Positions 23,541-34,967 of a stretch of 64,000 nt of DNA are shown here, piece by piece (within the stretch, counting starts at the first letter, position 1; each line of letters opens with the position of its first letter). Origin of the DNA: Siderastrea siderea (Eukaryota > Cnidaria > Anthozoa > Scleractinia > Rhizangiidae); the NCBI GenBank assembly GCA_964030785.1, contig OZ034978.1, positions 3,644,001 to 3,708,000 of the forward strand. Direction: 5' to 3'. The notes beneath the pieces are model-generated. The model was given only the letters and a program-made list of their open reading frames with translations. It had not been told where the DNA came from and did not search any database. The position numbers and the translations under genes were made by a program.

Positions 23541-24103
23541 TAATTCGTGATGTCATGCCACGTCATGCATTGAGCGCGCGCTGTTGAACAAATGTACAGA
23601 TATATAGCGCTAGTTTAACTCTATTTTCTTTTGATAAATCACTTTCTTTGTTGATCATCTACGTTTTGTAAAAAATTGAAGAAAATCTGTGTTGTGGAAG
23701 TTTGATTTTTTTTTCCATTTTTCTGCCCTCGCATCATCGAATTCCGCTATTATCTTAGCTGCACGGTGTATGCAAACGCCCATCTTAAAGGTTAAGTTTA
23801 AGTGAAAGGATGACACCAGTTCAATTTTTTTACTTGACAGACCCGCCTAAATAAAATTTGACTCAGAACGTGGGTCTATAGCAAATCGCTTTTAATATGT
23901 TTCAACTAAATACCAGTGAGGCCTTGTCGAGTCACGAGAACCGATTTGCAAAATTGGGGTAGTTTTCCACGCGCTTTATTTAGAAAACGAAGTCGGTGAC
24001 TCCCCAATTTTTTTGCATTTTTGACGAAGGTAACTCATTACCTGACACACCAAAGTAAGAAAAAAATCTGTGTTGTAGAAGCTTTTCGCGCGAACGTCCT
24101 TAA
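23541..24103. mobile_element. TTAA-type element, copy B, left end missing
   Basis: It aligns end to end with the interior of copy A (12199-12864), sharing GTGATGTCATGCCACGTCATG near the left and GCGCGAACGTCCTTAA at the right. The left terminal repeat is absent, so it is truncated. It interrupts the LINE between its endonuclease and RT regions. Confidence 0.75.
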
Positions 24104-24404
24104 GTTCAATTATATCTGAAAAATGCGTGGTTATCCCCAATTTTCTTTTTGGATTCTGATAGCCCTTGCTAAGATCTGCTTTATCCACGTCGTCGTAAAC
24201 CGCGCAAGAATATTTTTGGGGCAAATTCTTAAGAAACCCATTCTCGACCCCAGAGCTTACGCTTCTGACTTCGCGCGCGCAGAAGAGCACTGGCGTCGAG
24301 AATGTAAGAAACCCGAATATCCTGAGATGCGCAGAACGTATGCGCAGTAACAAAAGGAGGCACCGTTCTTTAAATGCGTGTGTTTATTGACCACTACTCA
24401 CGCC

Positions 24405-24545
24405 ATCACCACGAGACTTGCAAGTAGCTAAGTGGTTTTTTATCCGCCTAGTGTACGGAAGGTCGTGGGGTCGAATCCCATCATGAATTCAGAATTGTTT
24501 TCTTAGTTCTTCTCTCCCTACACATATCATTCTATTTACATTTAA
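24405..24545 (+). repeat. tRNA-derived SINE fragment
   Basis: An A-box-like TAGCTAAGTGG is followed by the B box GGGTCGAATCCC and a T/C-rich body. There is no acceptor stem, so this is a SINE rather than a tRNA gene. Confidence 0.6.
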
Positions 24546-25894
24546 ACATATTTAACAGCGCTAATTTTCGAACCCATATTTAAGCACTACCTTGGAATGA
24601 CCCGACCTCAACGCTCTATGGAAGAGGTGAAAGATTTATTTTTAACCGTCTGCGATAGACATGCTCCAATGAAAACCAAACGGACGCGTAATTCCAATTG
24701 TCCATGGATAACTACTATTTTAAAAAAGCGGATGAATTACAGAGAGCCTTGAAAAAATAGCTGTTAAAACAAATGATCTATCTATTTGGAACCAATCTCG
24801 AACAGTAAGAAATCAATTAAGTCGGGAAATTAACTCCGCCAAGCAGGCTTGGCTCCGGAGATCAACGCAAAACATGGAAAACTATCAACGAACTGACTTC
24901 ACGAACGTGGCATAAAACCGTAACGGTTATAAATGAAATAGAATATAATGGGCGAAAATCAGAAAACCAAGCAGATGTAGCAGAAGGGTTAAACTCCTCT
25001 TTCACAGAAATTGGGCCAAACCTTAGAAGACACGTAATGGAGGTTGATAACTCCTTCGAGGAGCTTTTTGTTTTGGAAAAAAATATCTGCACACATTTTT
25101 TCACTCCTTTTAAAACTTTGTCAGTCAAATTATTGAGGGAATGTCCTGACTTAATCGCTGAATCCCTTACTCTGATATTCAATCAATCCTTGATAACTGG
25201 CATCTTCCCTGATGGATGGAAAATTGCTAGAGTCACTCCATTTCAGTAATACCAGTGATATCCAAAGCCTTTTTCGAACGGATAATCGACGACCAGTTAT
25301 ATCACTATCTAGGAATAGTCTTCTCACGTGTCATCAATCTGGTTTTCGTTCTCTACACTCCCCATATATAGGGGTCTGCTTGAAGCTACTGATAGGTGGG
25401 CTATAAACATTGATCGTGGCTTTGCCAACGCTGTCGTCTTTTTAGACCTTAAAAGGCTTTTGATGCAGTTGATCACGATATTTTGCTACGTAAATTACGA
25501 TACTATGGGATTCGTCGGTCCAGTTATAAATGGTTTGCTGGCTTCTAACTTAGATAATCGAAATCAAATTTGTCACAGTAATTGTTGTAAGTCAACCCGG
25601 AAATTCTTAAGATGCGGTGGGCCTCAAGGAACAATTCTAGGACCTTTCTTTTTTTTGGTTTTTATATTAATGACTTTACCAAAGTGCTTGCTGTTTTCAC
25701 AAACCAGGATGTACGCTGATGATACCAGCTTGACGTTTGCTAGTGCAGACATTAAGCGTATATTTCATTGTCTTGACTATGATTTAAGTAAAGTGTTCAC
25801 ATAGTCATCAGCCAACAAGCTTACCTTGAATTTAACAAAACTGAGTTTATGATCTATCAAATAGCGGAATAGTCAATTGTGTAGGGATGTACAG

Positions 25895-26042
25895 TTTCGG
25901 TTGTCCTTATAAATTTTTGACGCTACACCGTATTGAAAGTAAAATTCTAAGCCGTGAACAAGACTCAAGCAGAGTCGAAAGCTTAGAATTTTACTCTGTT
26001 TCAATACGGTGTAGCGTCAAATTTTTATAAGGACAACCGAAA
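25895..26042. repeat. 148-bp near-perfect hairpin MITE inside LINE RT
   Basis: The arms begin TTTCGGTTGTCCTTATAAA and are complementary for over 60 bp, with only a few mismatches and a small loop. The low divergence points to a recent insertion relative to the LINE it splits. Confidence 0.88.
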
Positions 26043-27221
26043 TTGAGCTTATGCTAATTACATCAAGGCAGAAGTTATCGAAACTTTCAGGAAGTTCTTC
26101 GCTAGTAACCATAAATGACAAGGCTATAGAAAAGGTAGCATCAGCTAAATCTCTTAGAGTCTATATCGTCCAAAATTTAAATTGGGAATGTCACATAGAA
26201 AATATCATCAAAAAGTTTGCTTTCGCCATTGGTGCAATTGAGCGAATACGACATCAAACCCCTCTCAATATCATCATCTAAGTTTATGATAGCCTTGGTC
26301 AGCCTCACTTCGATTTCCTGAGTTGCGTTAAGGCGCCTTAACGTTCTAGAGAAAGACTTGCAAAATGGCGTTGACCAACTCAAGCTGGCGTGTACAAACG
26401 TTGGTCAGGAATAGAATAAGTTCCTATTATACCTTGTTTAGTATTCGCAGACTCATATCTGACGTTTCGGAACGTTTGAACTAGCGCCTGGGGCATAAGG
26501 GTTAAGGTGGCACTCTCCGCTACACAAAAGGTGTTTCTAGCAATTTCTGGAGCCAATTACAAAATGATGACATTCAAATCTCGGCCATCGTGTTAAACGT
26601 CAACGATAAAACTCGAAAGCAGAAACAAAGCTTTTAATCGGTCAATCCGCTAGATGGATAGACAAGCAAATTAGAACACGAATGTTACGTTGAAGTAAGA
26701 AACATCTTTGGGTAGCCATAATTCCTACACTCCCTATCTGGCTATCGCTATTTTTACGAAATAAGCCGTTGTGATGTTTCATCTTGTGAAGTGGAGACAC
26801 AATAGGACATAACTAAGTTACTTCCGCCTACAGTCCAGTTAACAAACGATGAAGTGTTGCTGTTATTTCTCTTTATTTTGGACTTGTCGACCTTGTGTCT
26901 TGTTCGATATCATTTTAGTTTTGTAAAGACGTGTTTATGTATGCGTGTTTACTGTCTTATTTCTATGCACGGGTGATGCACGTAGATGCTACGGTCGATA
27001 TCATGGCTTTGGGATACCTCGTGGCGCAGGCGAGAGAGACTCGTGATGTGAGATTACACTATTTTTAGTGGTTTCATCATTCCTATCGATAGTGATTTTC
27101 CAAGCGTTATTTTCAAGCAACGGGGGAATTGTGATTTTTTTTTACCAGTGACTAAGTTTTTTGTGACGCCTGAAATTAGAAGCCGTATCTTGCTGTGAAT
27201 CCCAAAACTTTGGTGAAGTTC

Positions 27222-27415
27222 GTCATGGAGACATTTTCATCAACAAAAAAAAATGAGCTTTCTATTGGCGCGGCTCACCAAGGGACAGATGGAAGCTCAT
27301 CCTGATTTGCATTTCCGCCTTCAATCAGAGTCTCCTCAAAAAGAGTCGTCTTTGGATTGTATCTCTCTCGAAAAAAAGGATTGCTGTCGTTTTTGGATAT
27401 TTATCGATAACTAAG
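27222..27415 (+). promoter_or_regulatory. Candidate promoter and noncoding first exon, unit 1
   Basis: It contains TTCGTCATGGAGACA, CTATTGGCGCGGCTCACCA (inverted CCAAT core ATTGG) and GATTTGCAT (octamer ATTTGCAT). A presumed leader follows, ending at the splice donor AAG|GTAAGA at 27416. The same order recurs at 28797-29007 and 52290-52478. The promoter role is inferred from motif order and position. Confidence 0.45.
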
Positions 27416-27469
27416 GTAAGAGCAAACATTCACTGTAAGGGAAGTTTGTTAAATCAAGTTAAAACAGTG

Positions 27470-27571
27470 AGGGTTGTCCAATACTTCGACAAATTTATGC
27501 ATGGCATTGTATTGTAGTCACTTCACATAACAATGCTATGCATAAATTTTTCGGAGTATTGGACAAGTATG
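27470..27571. repeat. Hairpin MITE with 9-bp target duplication
   Basis: Arms start TTGTCCAATACTTCG and are flanked by AAAACAGTG on both sides (27461-27469 and 27572-27580). Copy 2 of the surrounding block (near 52502-52512) has a single AAAACAGTG and no hairpin, so this is a filled site with its empty counterpart in the same window. Confidence 0.8.
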
Positions 27572-28796
27572 AAAACAGTGTGCACTTCAATGACGTGGTA
27601 GGAAAGCTTTCAGTTGAAGAATTCTTTACACCAAATCACTTTCTAAATTCCTCTGCTGAGGACTGGCTGTGTAAGAGTCTCTCTCGTTCCCATCTATTCT
27701 ATCGTACGTCGAAGGGCTTTAGAAACGTAGAAATGAGAAATCGTAAGCACTGATTGGGATTTAGAAGAATGATGGTCGCGGTTGTTGAGATAACTTCTTT
27801 TAAGTAGGTGTTGAGTCAAAACTAAACTGGAGAGAGAAAGGAACGAGGAACTTCCTCCCCGTATTTTTAAAAACTGTTTGTGTCCATTACTTGTGAAGTG
27901 ACTGATGATATCTGAAATAATACTGAAAGGCAAGGGAGCACTGAAATCATCGGTTAAAGATAAGGTGCGAAGTGACGTGAATGATCAGTGAAAAAATTCG
28001 ATATTTTACTGATAATAAGCAATCAACTGCGGAGTTGAGTACAAATGTAATTTAGAGCATCAAACAAGTACAGGCCTTACATCATTAGTCACAGCCACGG
28101 CCAGTAACGACAGCGGCTGTTTCTAGGCAGTGATAACGAGTAATAAAGCGAAGCAAGTAACGCGGAGAATTGGGGAGACAAATTAAAGATGTCGAAAAAT
28201 AAGCCGATGACTAAGTATGCAAATTATCAGATCTTTCGTTCGTGATGCGTATCGATCGTCTTTACAGTCTGAGTTGTCGAGCCTTGTCAGAACTGTTTAG
28301 TCTAATACCGATTTTCCTTGTTAAAATGATTAGACTATCGCCGATATTTTCCTATAAAGACACAAATTCTCAAAAAAGGACTGTTTTGCAGCTTACCAAA
28401 ATCGTGGAAATGGGATTTTTTTGGCACTTATTGCCTGGGAGTTACAGAAAGTGTTAAACACAATATTTTAAAACATTTCAAAAGAATACTTCAGTATTTT
28501 CCCGACCATTATCGAGAATTTCGCACACTGCACTCTGGGAAATTTCTTTAGTTAAATTATAATATTTCGAAACAGGAAGTCTTGTGCACGCTCAAGCCAC
28601 TATTCAGTGCAGTTTTCAACATGAGGGCCTTGAACGGCTTTTTGTAGAGTTTCTAATCTTGACGTTTGGCGGCCTTTTCTTCAACTTCTGTCTTCTCCAT
28701 CCCCCATTCCACAGCCTCACCAAGGACCTTGGTAAGAGCACACAGTGCCCAGAGAGCGTAACGCGCAAATGATTTGCTCGACATAATTCCAGACGT

Positions 28797-29007
28797 TTCC
28801 ATGAATTTCGTCATGGAAACATTTCCTTCAATGAAAAATGGGCTTCCTGTTGGCGCCACTCGTCAACAGGAAGCTGAACCTCATTTGCATTTTTGTCGTA
28901 CAATTACTCTGCTTAAAAAGTAATAGCGGACAGCGCGAAGTCGCGGTTGGCTTGTATCTCTCGAAGAGACAGGGCTGCTGTCGTTCTCGGACACGTTAAT
29001 AAGTAAG
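28797..29007 (+). promoter_or_regulatory. Candidate promoter and noncoding first exon, unit 3
   Basis: This is a third copy of the motif order: TTCGTCATGGAAACA, GTTGGCGCCACTCG, CATTTGCAT, GGCTTGTATCTCTCGAAGA and a splice donor TAAG|GTATAT at 29008. It follows copy 1 immediately, giving a tandem pair of promoter units without intervening coding exons. Confidence 0.4.
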
Positions 29008-29079
29008 GTATATGAACAAACATTCATTGTGTGGTCGTCACCATTTCATATGCAGTTCACATATACATATGATTATTTC

Positions 29080-29353
29080 ATATACACCAATTTCAATTAA
29101 GGTTGCTTCAGTGATGCATGACGCGTGATCCTTGTTTCATAGACCGCCAAGCATCATGTTTGCTATAAATAAATGTATTGATCGCTTTTCTCGCTAAAGG
29201 CACTCTAGGAGAAAACCAAATCATAAAAAATACACATTTGCTCTTGCTTTAGGGCTAATAGGTAGAGAAAAGCAGCCATAAATTTAACGAGCATGATGCA
29301 CTGCGGTCTATGAAACATGCAACACTGAAGCAACCTTTTTTTGAAATAGGTAT
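29080..29353. repeat. TIR element (~270 bp)
   Basis: Inverted ends share TATAC, ATTTCA, AAGGTTGCTTCAGTG and TTTCATAGACCGC blocks on opposite strands. The centre is AT-rich. No ORF is present. Confidence 0.7.
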
Positions 29354-29418
29354 ATTCACACTTATTTACTTACCATATGCGGAATTAATACGAATTCACA
29401 AACCACCAGCTCTGAGTC

Positions 29419-29625
29419 GGCGTGATAGCTCAGTTGGTAAGAACGCTGCACTGCTTTCACGGAGTCATGGGTCCAAATCCCGTTAATTCAAGCCTGAATA
29501 CTTTTCAAGTTCTTCTTTCTTAACTGCTTAAGTTGATATCCCCACTGCGACAGTTATCACTATTTCCTATTTCAGTTGAGCTGCCTCTCTGGTTCAAAAG
29601 AAAAACAAACAAACAAACAAACTAA
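29419..29625 (+). repeat. tRNA-derived SINE with (CAAA)n tail
   Basis: The head GGCGTGATAGCTCAGTTGG (A box) is followed by GGGTCCAAATCCC (B box). The near-complementary AAGCC partner of the acceptor stem is still present. A body with AACTGCTTAAGTTGATATC and a (CAAA)n tail at 29605-29624 follow. The tRNA-like head is better preserved than in the other SINEs here. Confidence 0.75.
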
Positions 29626-31262
29626 ATAAACTAGAAATACGTGACTCGCAGAACCTCGCCAAGCTCGGGCACGGGTGCACCACAAAACTGATTGATGGGG
29701 GTCGGGAGAGGATAGAATTTCGGTTGAACTGGAGGTGTGGATGGGTGGCCACAATGGTCCCGAATTGTGAGTTAAGATCAACATTCTGGTTCCCAGTCGT
29801 TTCCATGTAACTTGCATCCAATCCTCTGTCATGTATAAGAAAATACGTTCAGCCCCCACCCCACCCCACTTCTCTTCATTCTGACATAAGGTAAATTGCT
29901 GTCTAGAGAGGATGTATATAGTATTGCTGTGGACCTGTTGTCAGGGCCAATGTGTGGTGTTTCTGTTTATTTTGGTTGGGTGAGAGTATAGGTTTATCAG
30001 AAATGCAGTTCAAATTCCAACTTGGAACTTGTTATCTCCAACATTTACCCATCCATTTCCTTTAGATTCTGTTGTACAGCTTTTGTTCTATTTACTTGGT
30101 ATTGACAAGTGTCAATAGCTAACACAATTCATTATTTCCCTTGAATGGTTGAGATACTGTATCAGGAGTCTGTAGCTGAAGAGTGATGCAGTGTATTAAA
30201 AAAAATTATCCATTTTTACCCAAAAATTGAAATAAGAATAATACAGAATAATGGCAAGCAAAGCAACGAGTTTCATATTGATGTGGTAGCATGTTTATTC
30301 ATTCCCCCCAACACACTATAAATATTGGATTAGATAATTGTCACAATAAAATAATAAGTTAACCCTTGAATCCCCAGTTACCAGCATCTCCCTACAATAG
30401 CAATGCTTTAATTAGGTCATCAGAATTAAGGAATTGATCACCAACACGAATAGTGTTAATTTCAGTAGAAAGAAGTTCTCTGCACTAGTACTACAAGAAA
30501 TGTATAAAGACCAGTAAGGAGAATTTGCAGGCTTACATTGGGGCTTAGGGAGGTCAGTTGGTATGGAAAGCAAGAGTAGCTAATTAAGGGAAAGGGTGAA
30601 TGTAGATTATAGCATGTGAAACCTTCAGAAGTAAGTAAACTTTCACATAGACAGATCATGCTGAAGGTGATCAGGATCTCAATTCCCCTGATTTTGGTGC
30701 TTGCTTGTGCACTGCGAGGAGACCTGTGATGCTGGTCACTGTATGTAGCATGAAATTATTGTCAATAATTAATGTTAAGCAGTAATTTTTGTTTCACATC
30801 AAATACATGCATGTATGTACCTATACCCGCTATACACATTTTAAAGTGGTAATTGCTAGGCAGAGCAGTACTTGTGAGTGCATTTCCAAACCAAATTGTG
30901 AACAGAAATTGTCCTTTCTGATCCATCTGAATATTGTTTTTAAACTATTAATAGGGTCAATATCCATAACGGAAAACATAAACTTTTATCAATTCTTACT
31001 GATCCAATATGAATTATTTCTTTCAAATATTTTTCGGGAACGTCCTAAACTTAGAATTTGAATTCTTTTTACTGCTCATACACAAATATGCAAATTGTTG
31101 TGGGAACTGAAACCTATTTTGTGAAATAATTTCATTTCTCTTGTGTAATCTGTAATTTTGATCATACTTGGAAAAGTAATTACATGTTGATAATAATTAC
31201 TAGTACATCAAGAGTAAAGATAATGGTAGAGAGAGGAAATAATTTTGAGCCAACCTGTTCAG
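29626..31262. other. Intergenic, no supported gene
   Basis: There is an open frame at 29572-29859 (-) without recognisable motifs and a C-rich patch near 29851-29870. The rest is AT-rich. Nothing coding is supported. Confidence 0.4.
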
Positions 31263-31781
31263 TCACCGCCCGTTGGAAAGGTCAATTTCTAGCAAAAGTA
31301 TTTTGATGATCGTGCATTTTTTGTCGCCTCTCGTTGCTTCTATAACAAAATCCTTTTGTCGAAGCACTTCTAGTCGGTGTCGCCGGTCCTGATCGGTTTC
31401 AGCACACATTTTCTCGAAGAGTTTGTTGCCGCTGAGTTCATTGTCACTATTCAATTGGTGTGACTGAGTTATAATTTCGACCTTGTATCGCGCGATTCTG
31501 GCGTTGTTGGGGAATCTCGTTTTGTGGCAGCGCTGTGCTATCAAGCTAAATTTAAGCTACGTTGTGTATGTTCCAAGATTTCTGGCCTGTAATATTCCAG
31601 TGTCCTGTTTGTGTCCTGCTGACGGCTTTAGTCTTGCTAGGCTATTACCGGTAAACGATGTTCTCCCACCCGTGCTTTCTTGTCGTCGACTCTTTCGCCT
31701 TCGTTGCTCGCGCTGAATTTCAAGTCGGCATTCACGCTCAGTTTCAGTTGTAAATCTACCCCGGAATGGATTTTGAGCCAC
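31263..31781 (-). other. Possible small gene, unrecognised
   Basis: Two adjacent minus-strand frames (31557-31781 and 31263-31544) encode charged peptides: an Arg-rich helix-like stretch (EIQREQRRRKSRRQE) and an acidic/basic one. The first frame opens with GTG rather than ATG and the frames are separated by stops, so an intron or decay would be needed. The composition is more GC-rich than its surroundings, and an RFX-type X-box lies ~155 bp upstream. I cannot name it. Confidence 0.25.
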
Positions 31782-31935
31782 TTGTTAAACCAGGGGTTGC
31801 TGTCTAATTACTTGTTCACAGAAGATGAATAAAAATATCAGCACGTAAATGTACGTAGCGAAGCAGGCAAGAAATGAAGAAACATGCCGAAGAAACATGA
31901 AAGTGCGCAACTGTCAGCGGTCGCGATTTGGTTTT

Positions 31936-31948
31936 GTTGCTAGGCAAC
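31936..31948. promoter_or_regulatory. RFX-type X-box
   Basis: GTTGCTAGGCAAC fits the X-box consensus RYYNYY-N(1-3)-RRNRAC as a perfect inverted repeat. Such sites usually sit 50-200 bp upstream of ciliary genes. The target here is unclear; see the weak minus-strand frames at 31263-31781. Confidence 0.4.
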
Positions 31949-33172
31949 TGTGCGGACACCATCGAAATATATACGGGCAGATCGAGATTTGACCGCCCTT
32001 AGCAATCCTCGCGCGATCCCCACGCGACAAATTTATAAACCTCGCTACGCTTGGAGGGCCTTGGGCCCTCCTCGCTTCGCGAGGAACTATTACTTTTAAG
32101 AACCGCCTAAAGTGGTGAAGTCTACCTTTTTTCCAAAAAGTTCCTTGTTAGCGCTAGTCAGGTAGTTTGATTAGCTCGAAGAAGGTGAATTCTTCTGATT
32201 GATAGCACGCAACAATATCTTGGCATTCAGTTGCTTGCCGAAATTAGGCTTCAACTGCATCTGTTCAGTTCAGTCGACAGACTTTAATTTACAATTCTTT
32301 TGAGAAGATTAGCGGACACGAAAAGGATCCAAGAGGCTTCACACATCGCCTTATGTAAAATAATTTAACGAGAAAAGATTAATTCCGTTGGACAGGAAGC
32401 AAAACCTAGACATTTGGCGTGACGCCATTAACATCCTGCGATATTAAAAATGTTCGTTTCATTTAACTAAGCATTTCGAGTGAACCCTGCTAATTGACAA
32501 ATGTCCTGAAAATTGATGCGTTTGTTGCCAATATTAGACTGGTGAATTTTGAGTGTTTAATTTGGTAGTTGTTTCCGATCCGAAAGGCAACAGTAAACCA
32601 GAAGCTTTGGGAGCAAAATAAAACCGAAAGCGGAAGTTGAAAATTTCAAAGTTTTCAAACTACACTGTTCAATGTTAGAACTGGTTGAAGGTGAAGAATA
32701 AACCAGACCCAAAAGTTTGATTATAGGAAAGAAAATACAAAGTGTAACAAAACTGCAAAGGATGAGAGCTTTATTCTTATTAGGAGCGGAGAAAACGAAG
32801 GATGAAGTTGGTTGTTATTCGAGTTACATTCCGCTGATTTGTGAAACTTGAAACGATGTGATCGCGTGCTGACAGCTATTCTCGTTTAGCAGGCGAAATT
32901 GGACAGAAAGACCGTGAAATGCTTTCGTATGACACTTCTAAGTGGGGGCCACTTCTAAAAGCGGTTGACGACCACTGTTTCGAATATAATTTATTGGCCT
33001 TTCTTGCTACCAAGAAACTGCAGCATGAAATTAAACTTATAACGCAATACGCGTTGCGGGTCGTGGGTACACAAAATGTTGCGGATGATCGTTAAGTAAC
33101 CGCCGTCGCCATAAGGCGGCCGCCGGTTTATAAATTGGCTTTTTTGGGGGGGGACTTGCCTTAGTCATCCGG
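31949..33172. other. Intergenic, no supported gene
   Basis: A local GC-rich patch at 31985-32090 contains inverted GAGGGCC/GGCCCTC and CGCTTCGCGAGG words. The rest is AT-rich without open frames of note. Confidence 0.4.
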
Positions 33173-33181
33173 TTTTGTCTT

Positions 33182-34958
33182 GGCATGTGCTAAAACCCAG
33201 ACGCTGGATTCTGGACGATAGACGATGGACGATGGACGATAGACGATGGACGATATGCCCATTTTTGACAGACGAGGGTCAAATTTGTCACACAATCTTT
33301 AGGGCGGAATATTTTTTCGAGTGTCTTTTTGTCACGCAACGTCACATGAACGCAAATTGTCAGAGACGGGCACGGGCAAAAACGAATAAACGAATGTCTG
33401 CAATGTCTGCAGGAAGTTGTGACGGCGGTGTTGACGTGTTGCCAACTAATTTTCACGCAGTAAAAAAAGAAAAGACTTCCCGTGAGACTATTATAGAGAA
33501 TGAAATCCCTGACAGAAAAAGCACAACAAAAGAATTGAAATTCACACATTTATTTTGTTACACTGGAAATCGCGTACAAGAATAAAAGACAGAACTTGTC
33601 GCTTCTGATCAGGTATTTCAAACATAAATTGGACTTAAGATTGGAGTACGAGTTCGAGATTGAGTACATTGCCGGTTTCCATTGTCACGCCAGACAAGGC
33701 GCAGAATACATATACTTGAAAAAAAGGAAGGACTCTAAGGAGCTGGAAACGTGCAAGTCGATATATTTTAGGGCCATCTTTTAACATAAAAACTCGGTAG
33801 GCCTACCGAGTTTTCATTTTAGAATACTGTCACGTACTGATGTTTCAGAGACGTGCGCGACAGACAATGATGTTTCAGGACGAGAGAGAATAAAAACGTT
33901 TTTTTTTTCTCGGCAATGGACCCTAAACAGATCCTATAGGATGCTTCGGAGGAGGCTAGTTAAAACACGTAACCAAGATTTTCACACACCACAGCAGCCT
34001 CTAATTCTACTGATCAACTTGTCCTACTCCGACTAAGGCTCTTTTTAAGACGTCATGGGTTATGTTAGTCCCTTCCAACTTTGGGAAATCTGAACGATCA
34101 CCGGCATCTTTTGTCTCCTACGCAGCCGTTTTTAGTGGCGTCACACAACACGTTGCGTGACGCCACTAAAAACGGCTGCGTAGGAGACTACCGTATCTTA
34201 GTCTACATTTGTTAGAACATGAGGAAATTTCCATAAATGAAATGTCGTCACCCTTTTTTGCCTCACGTGACATGTCTCATTTACGGGTCCGCTCGGTGTT
34301 TCAGGTTTTTTATACTTTAAGAAGAACGCAAATCTAAGCACCGATACCCTCTTTCTATTTTTTAAGAACCATTTTTATAAGAACGTTGAGGCTGAGAGGC
34401 CTAGCAGTTGGCTCGATTACCAGCTGCTGTTCGGGAGGGCGGCGGAAATCAAGCTTACCGGAAGAGAAGCACGTACATAACACGAGTTTACCGTATGGGG
34501 TACGGTTCTACCGCGTCACGCCCCTTATTACAATGGACTGCGTGCAGTCTCTAATAATTCATGTGACACTGCGTGACAAACCAGACACTCTGTTATTTTT
34601 AAATATGGAAATCATATCCTTAAGGATTGTGTGACAAATGTGGCCCTCGTCTGCCAAAAATCTAATCGAAGATGGGCATCCATCGTCCTTGGGCACACAT
34701 ATAAAAGACGTTCGTTTATTCGTTTTTGCCCGCGATTGCGTGACAAATTTGAATGTCGTGTAATAATTAAAGTCTCTGATAATTTGCGTTCATGTGACGT
34801 TGCGTGACAAAAAGGACACTCGAAAAAAAATTCCCTGAAATTCCCTAAAGATTGTGTGACAAATTTGACCCTCGTCTGTCAAAAATGGGCATATCGTCCA
34901 TCGTCTATCGTCCATCGTCTATCGTCCAGAATCCATCGTCTGGGTTTTAGCACATGCC
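33182..34958. mobile_element. 1.78-kb long-TIR element with 9-bp target duplication (MULE-like)
   Basis: The ends are inverted copies starting GGCATGTGCTAAAACCC and stay complementary for about 200 bp. Each TIR contains a minisatellite of GACGATGGAC/GACGATAGAC units and an inner GTCACGCAACGTCAC block. The flanks are identical 9-bp repeats TTTTGTCTT (33173-33181 and 34959-34967). Long TIRs with 9-bp duplications are typical of Mutator-like elements. The interior has no recognisable transposase, so it is non-autonomous. Confidence 0.8.
34113..34188. repeat. 76-bp near-perfect hairpin nested in the long-TIR element
   Basis: GTCTCCTACGCAGCCG and its exact complement bound two arms of ~32 bp that match base for base (through GGCGTCAC/GTGACGCC), with a short loop. 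Confidence 0.85.
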
Positions 34959-34967
34959 TTTTGTCTT

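Larger units (their letters stand above)
23060..26400 (+). pseudogene. Decayed non-LTR retrotransposon (endonuclease plus RT), with nested insertions
   Basis: 23080-23330 encodes an endonuclease C-terminal stretch (LTRTLIDLIFTDQPD, then SDPSLVYVYRK). 24590-25890 encodes reverse transcriptase motifs in shifting frames: VFLDLK, CGGPQGTILGP and MYADDT. 26043-26300 gives the post-RT block (LNWECHIENIIKKFAFAIGA). These match CR1/L2/Jockey-type LINEs. Frameshifts and stops show it is dead. Three insertions split it: a TTAA element (23541-24103), a SINE (~24405-24545) and a hairpin MITE (25895-26042). Confidence 0.75.
26654..28785 (+). repeat. Segmental duplicate of the 50.76-53.7 kb promoter/first-intron block (copy 1)
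   Basis: The shared start is GATAGACAAGCAAATTAGAA. Long collinear matches then run through AGTGGAGACA, GAAGTGTTGCTGTTATTTC, GGATACCTCGTGGCGCA and GAGATTACACTATTTTT, to the CCACAGC and CCCAGAGAG blocks. Relative to copy 2, this copy lacks ~885 bp (50860-51745) and carries an extra hairpin. It stops where, in copy 2, the exon with the NYN-gene start codon begins; no NYN coding exon follows here. Confidence 0.8.

Noticed and set aside
28653..28859. Minus-strand ORF ending EEKAAKRQD as a gene
   Set aside because: The homologous stretch in the other copy (53570-53690) does not keep the frame, and half of the ORF lies in a promoter-like repeat.
29419..29500. Functional tRNA gene
   Set aside because: The A and B boxes are good, but the anticodon stem-loop is irregular, the acceptor stem has a mismatch, and a SINE body with a (CAAA)n tail follows.
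33175..33585. 136-codon ORF as a transposase
   Set aside because: It starts in the TIR minisatellite (WILDDRRWTMDDRR pattern) and shows no transposase motifs.
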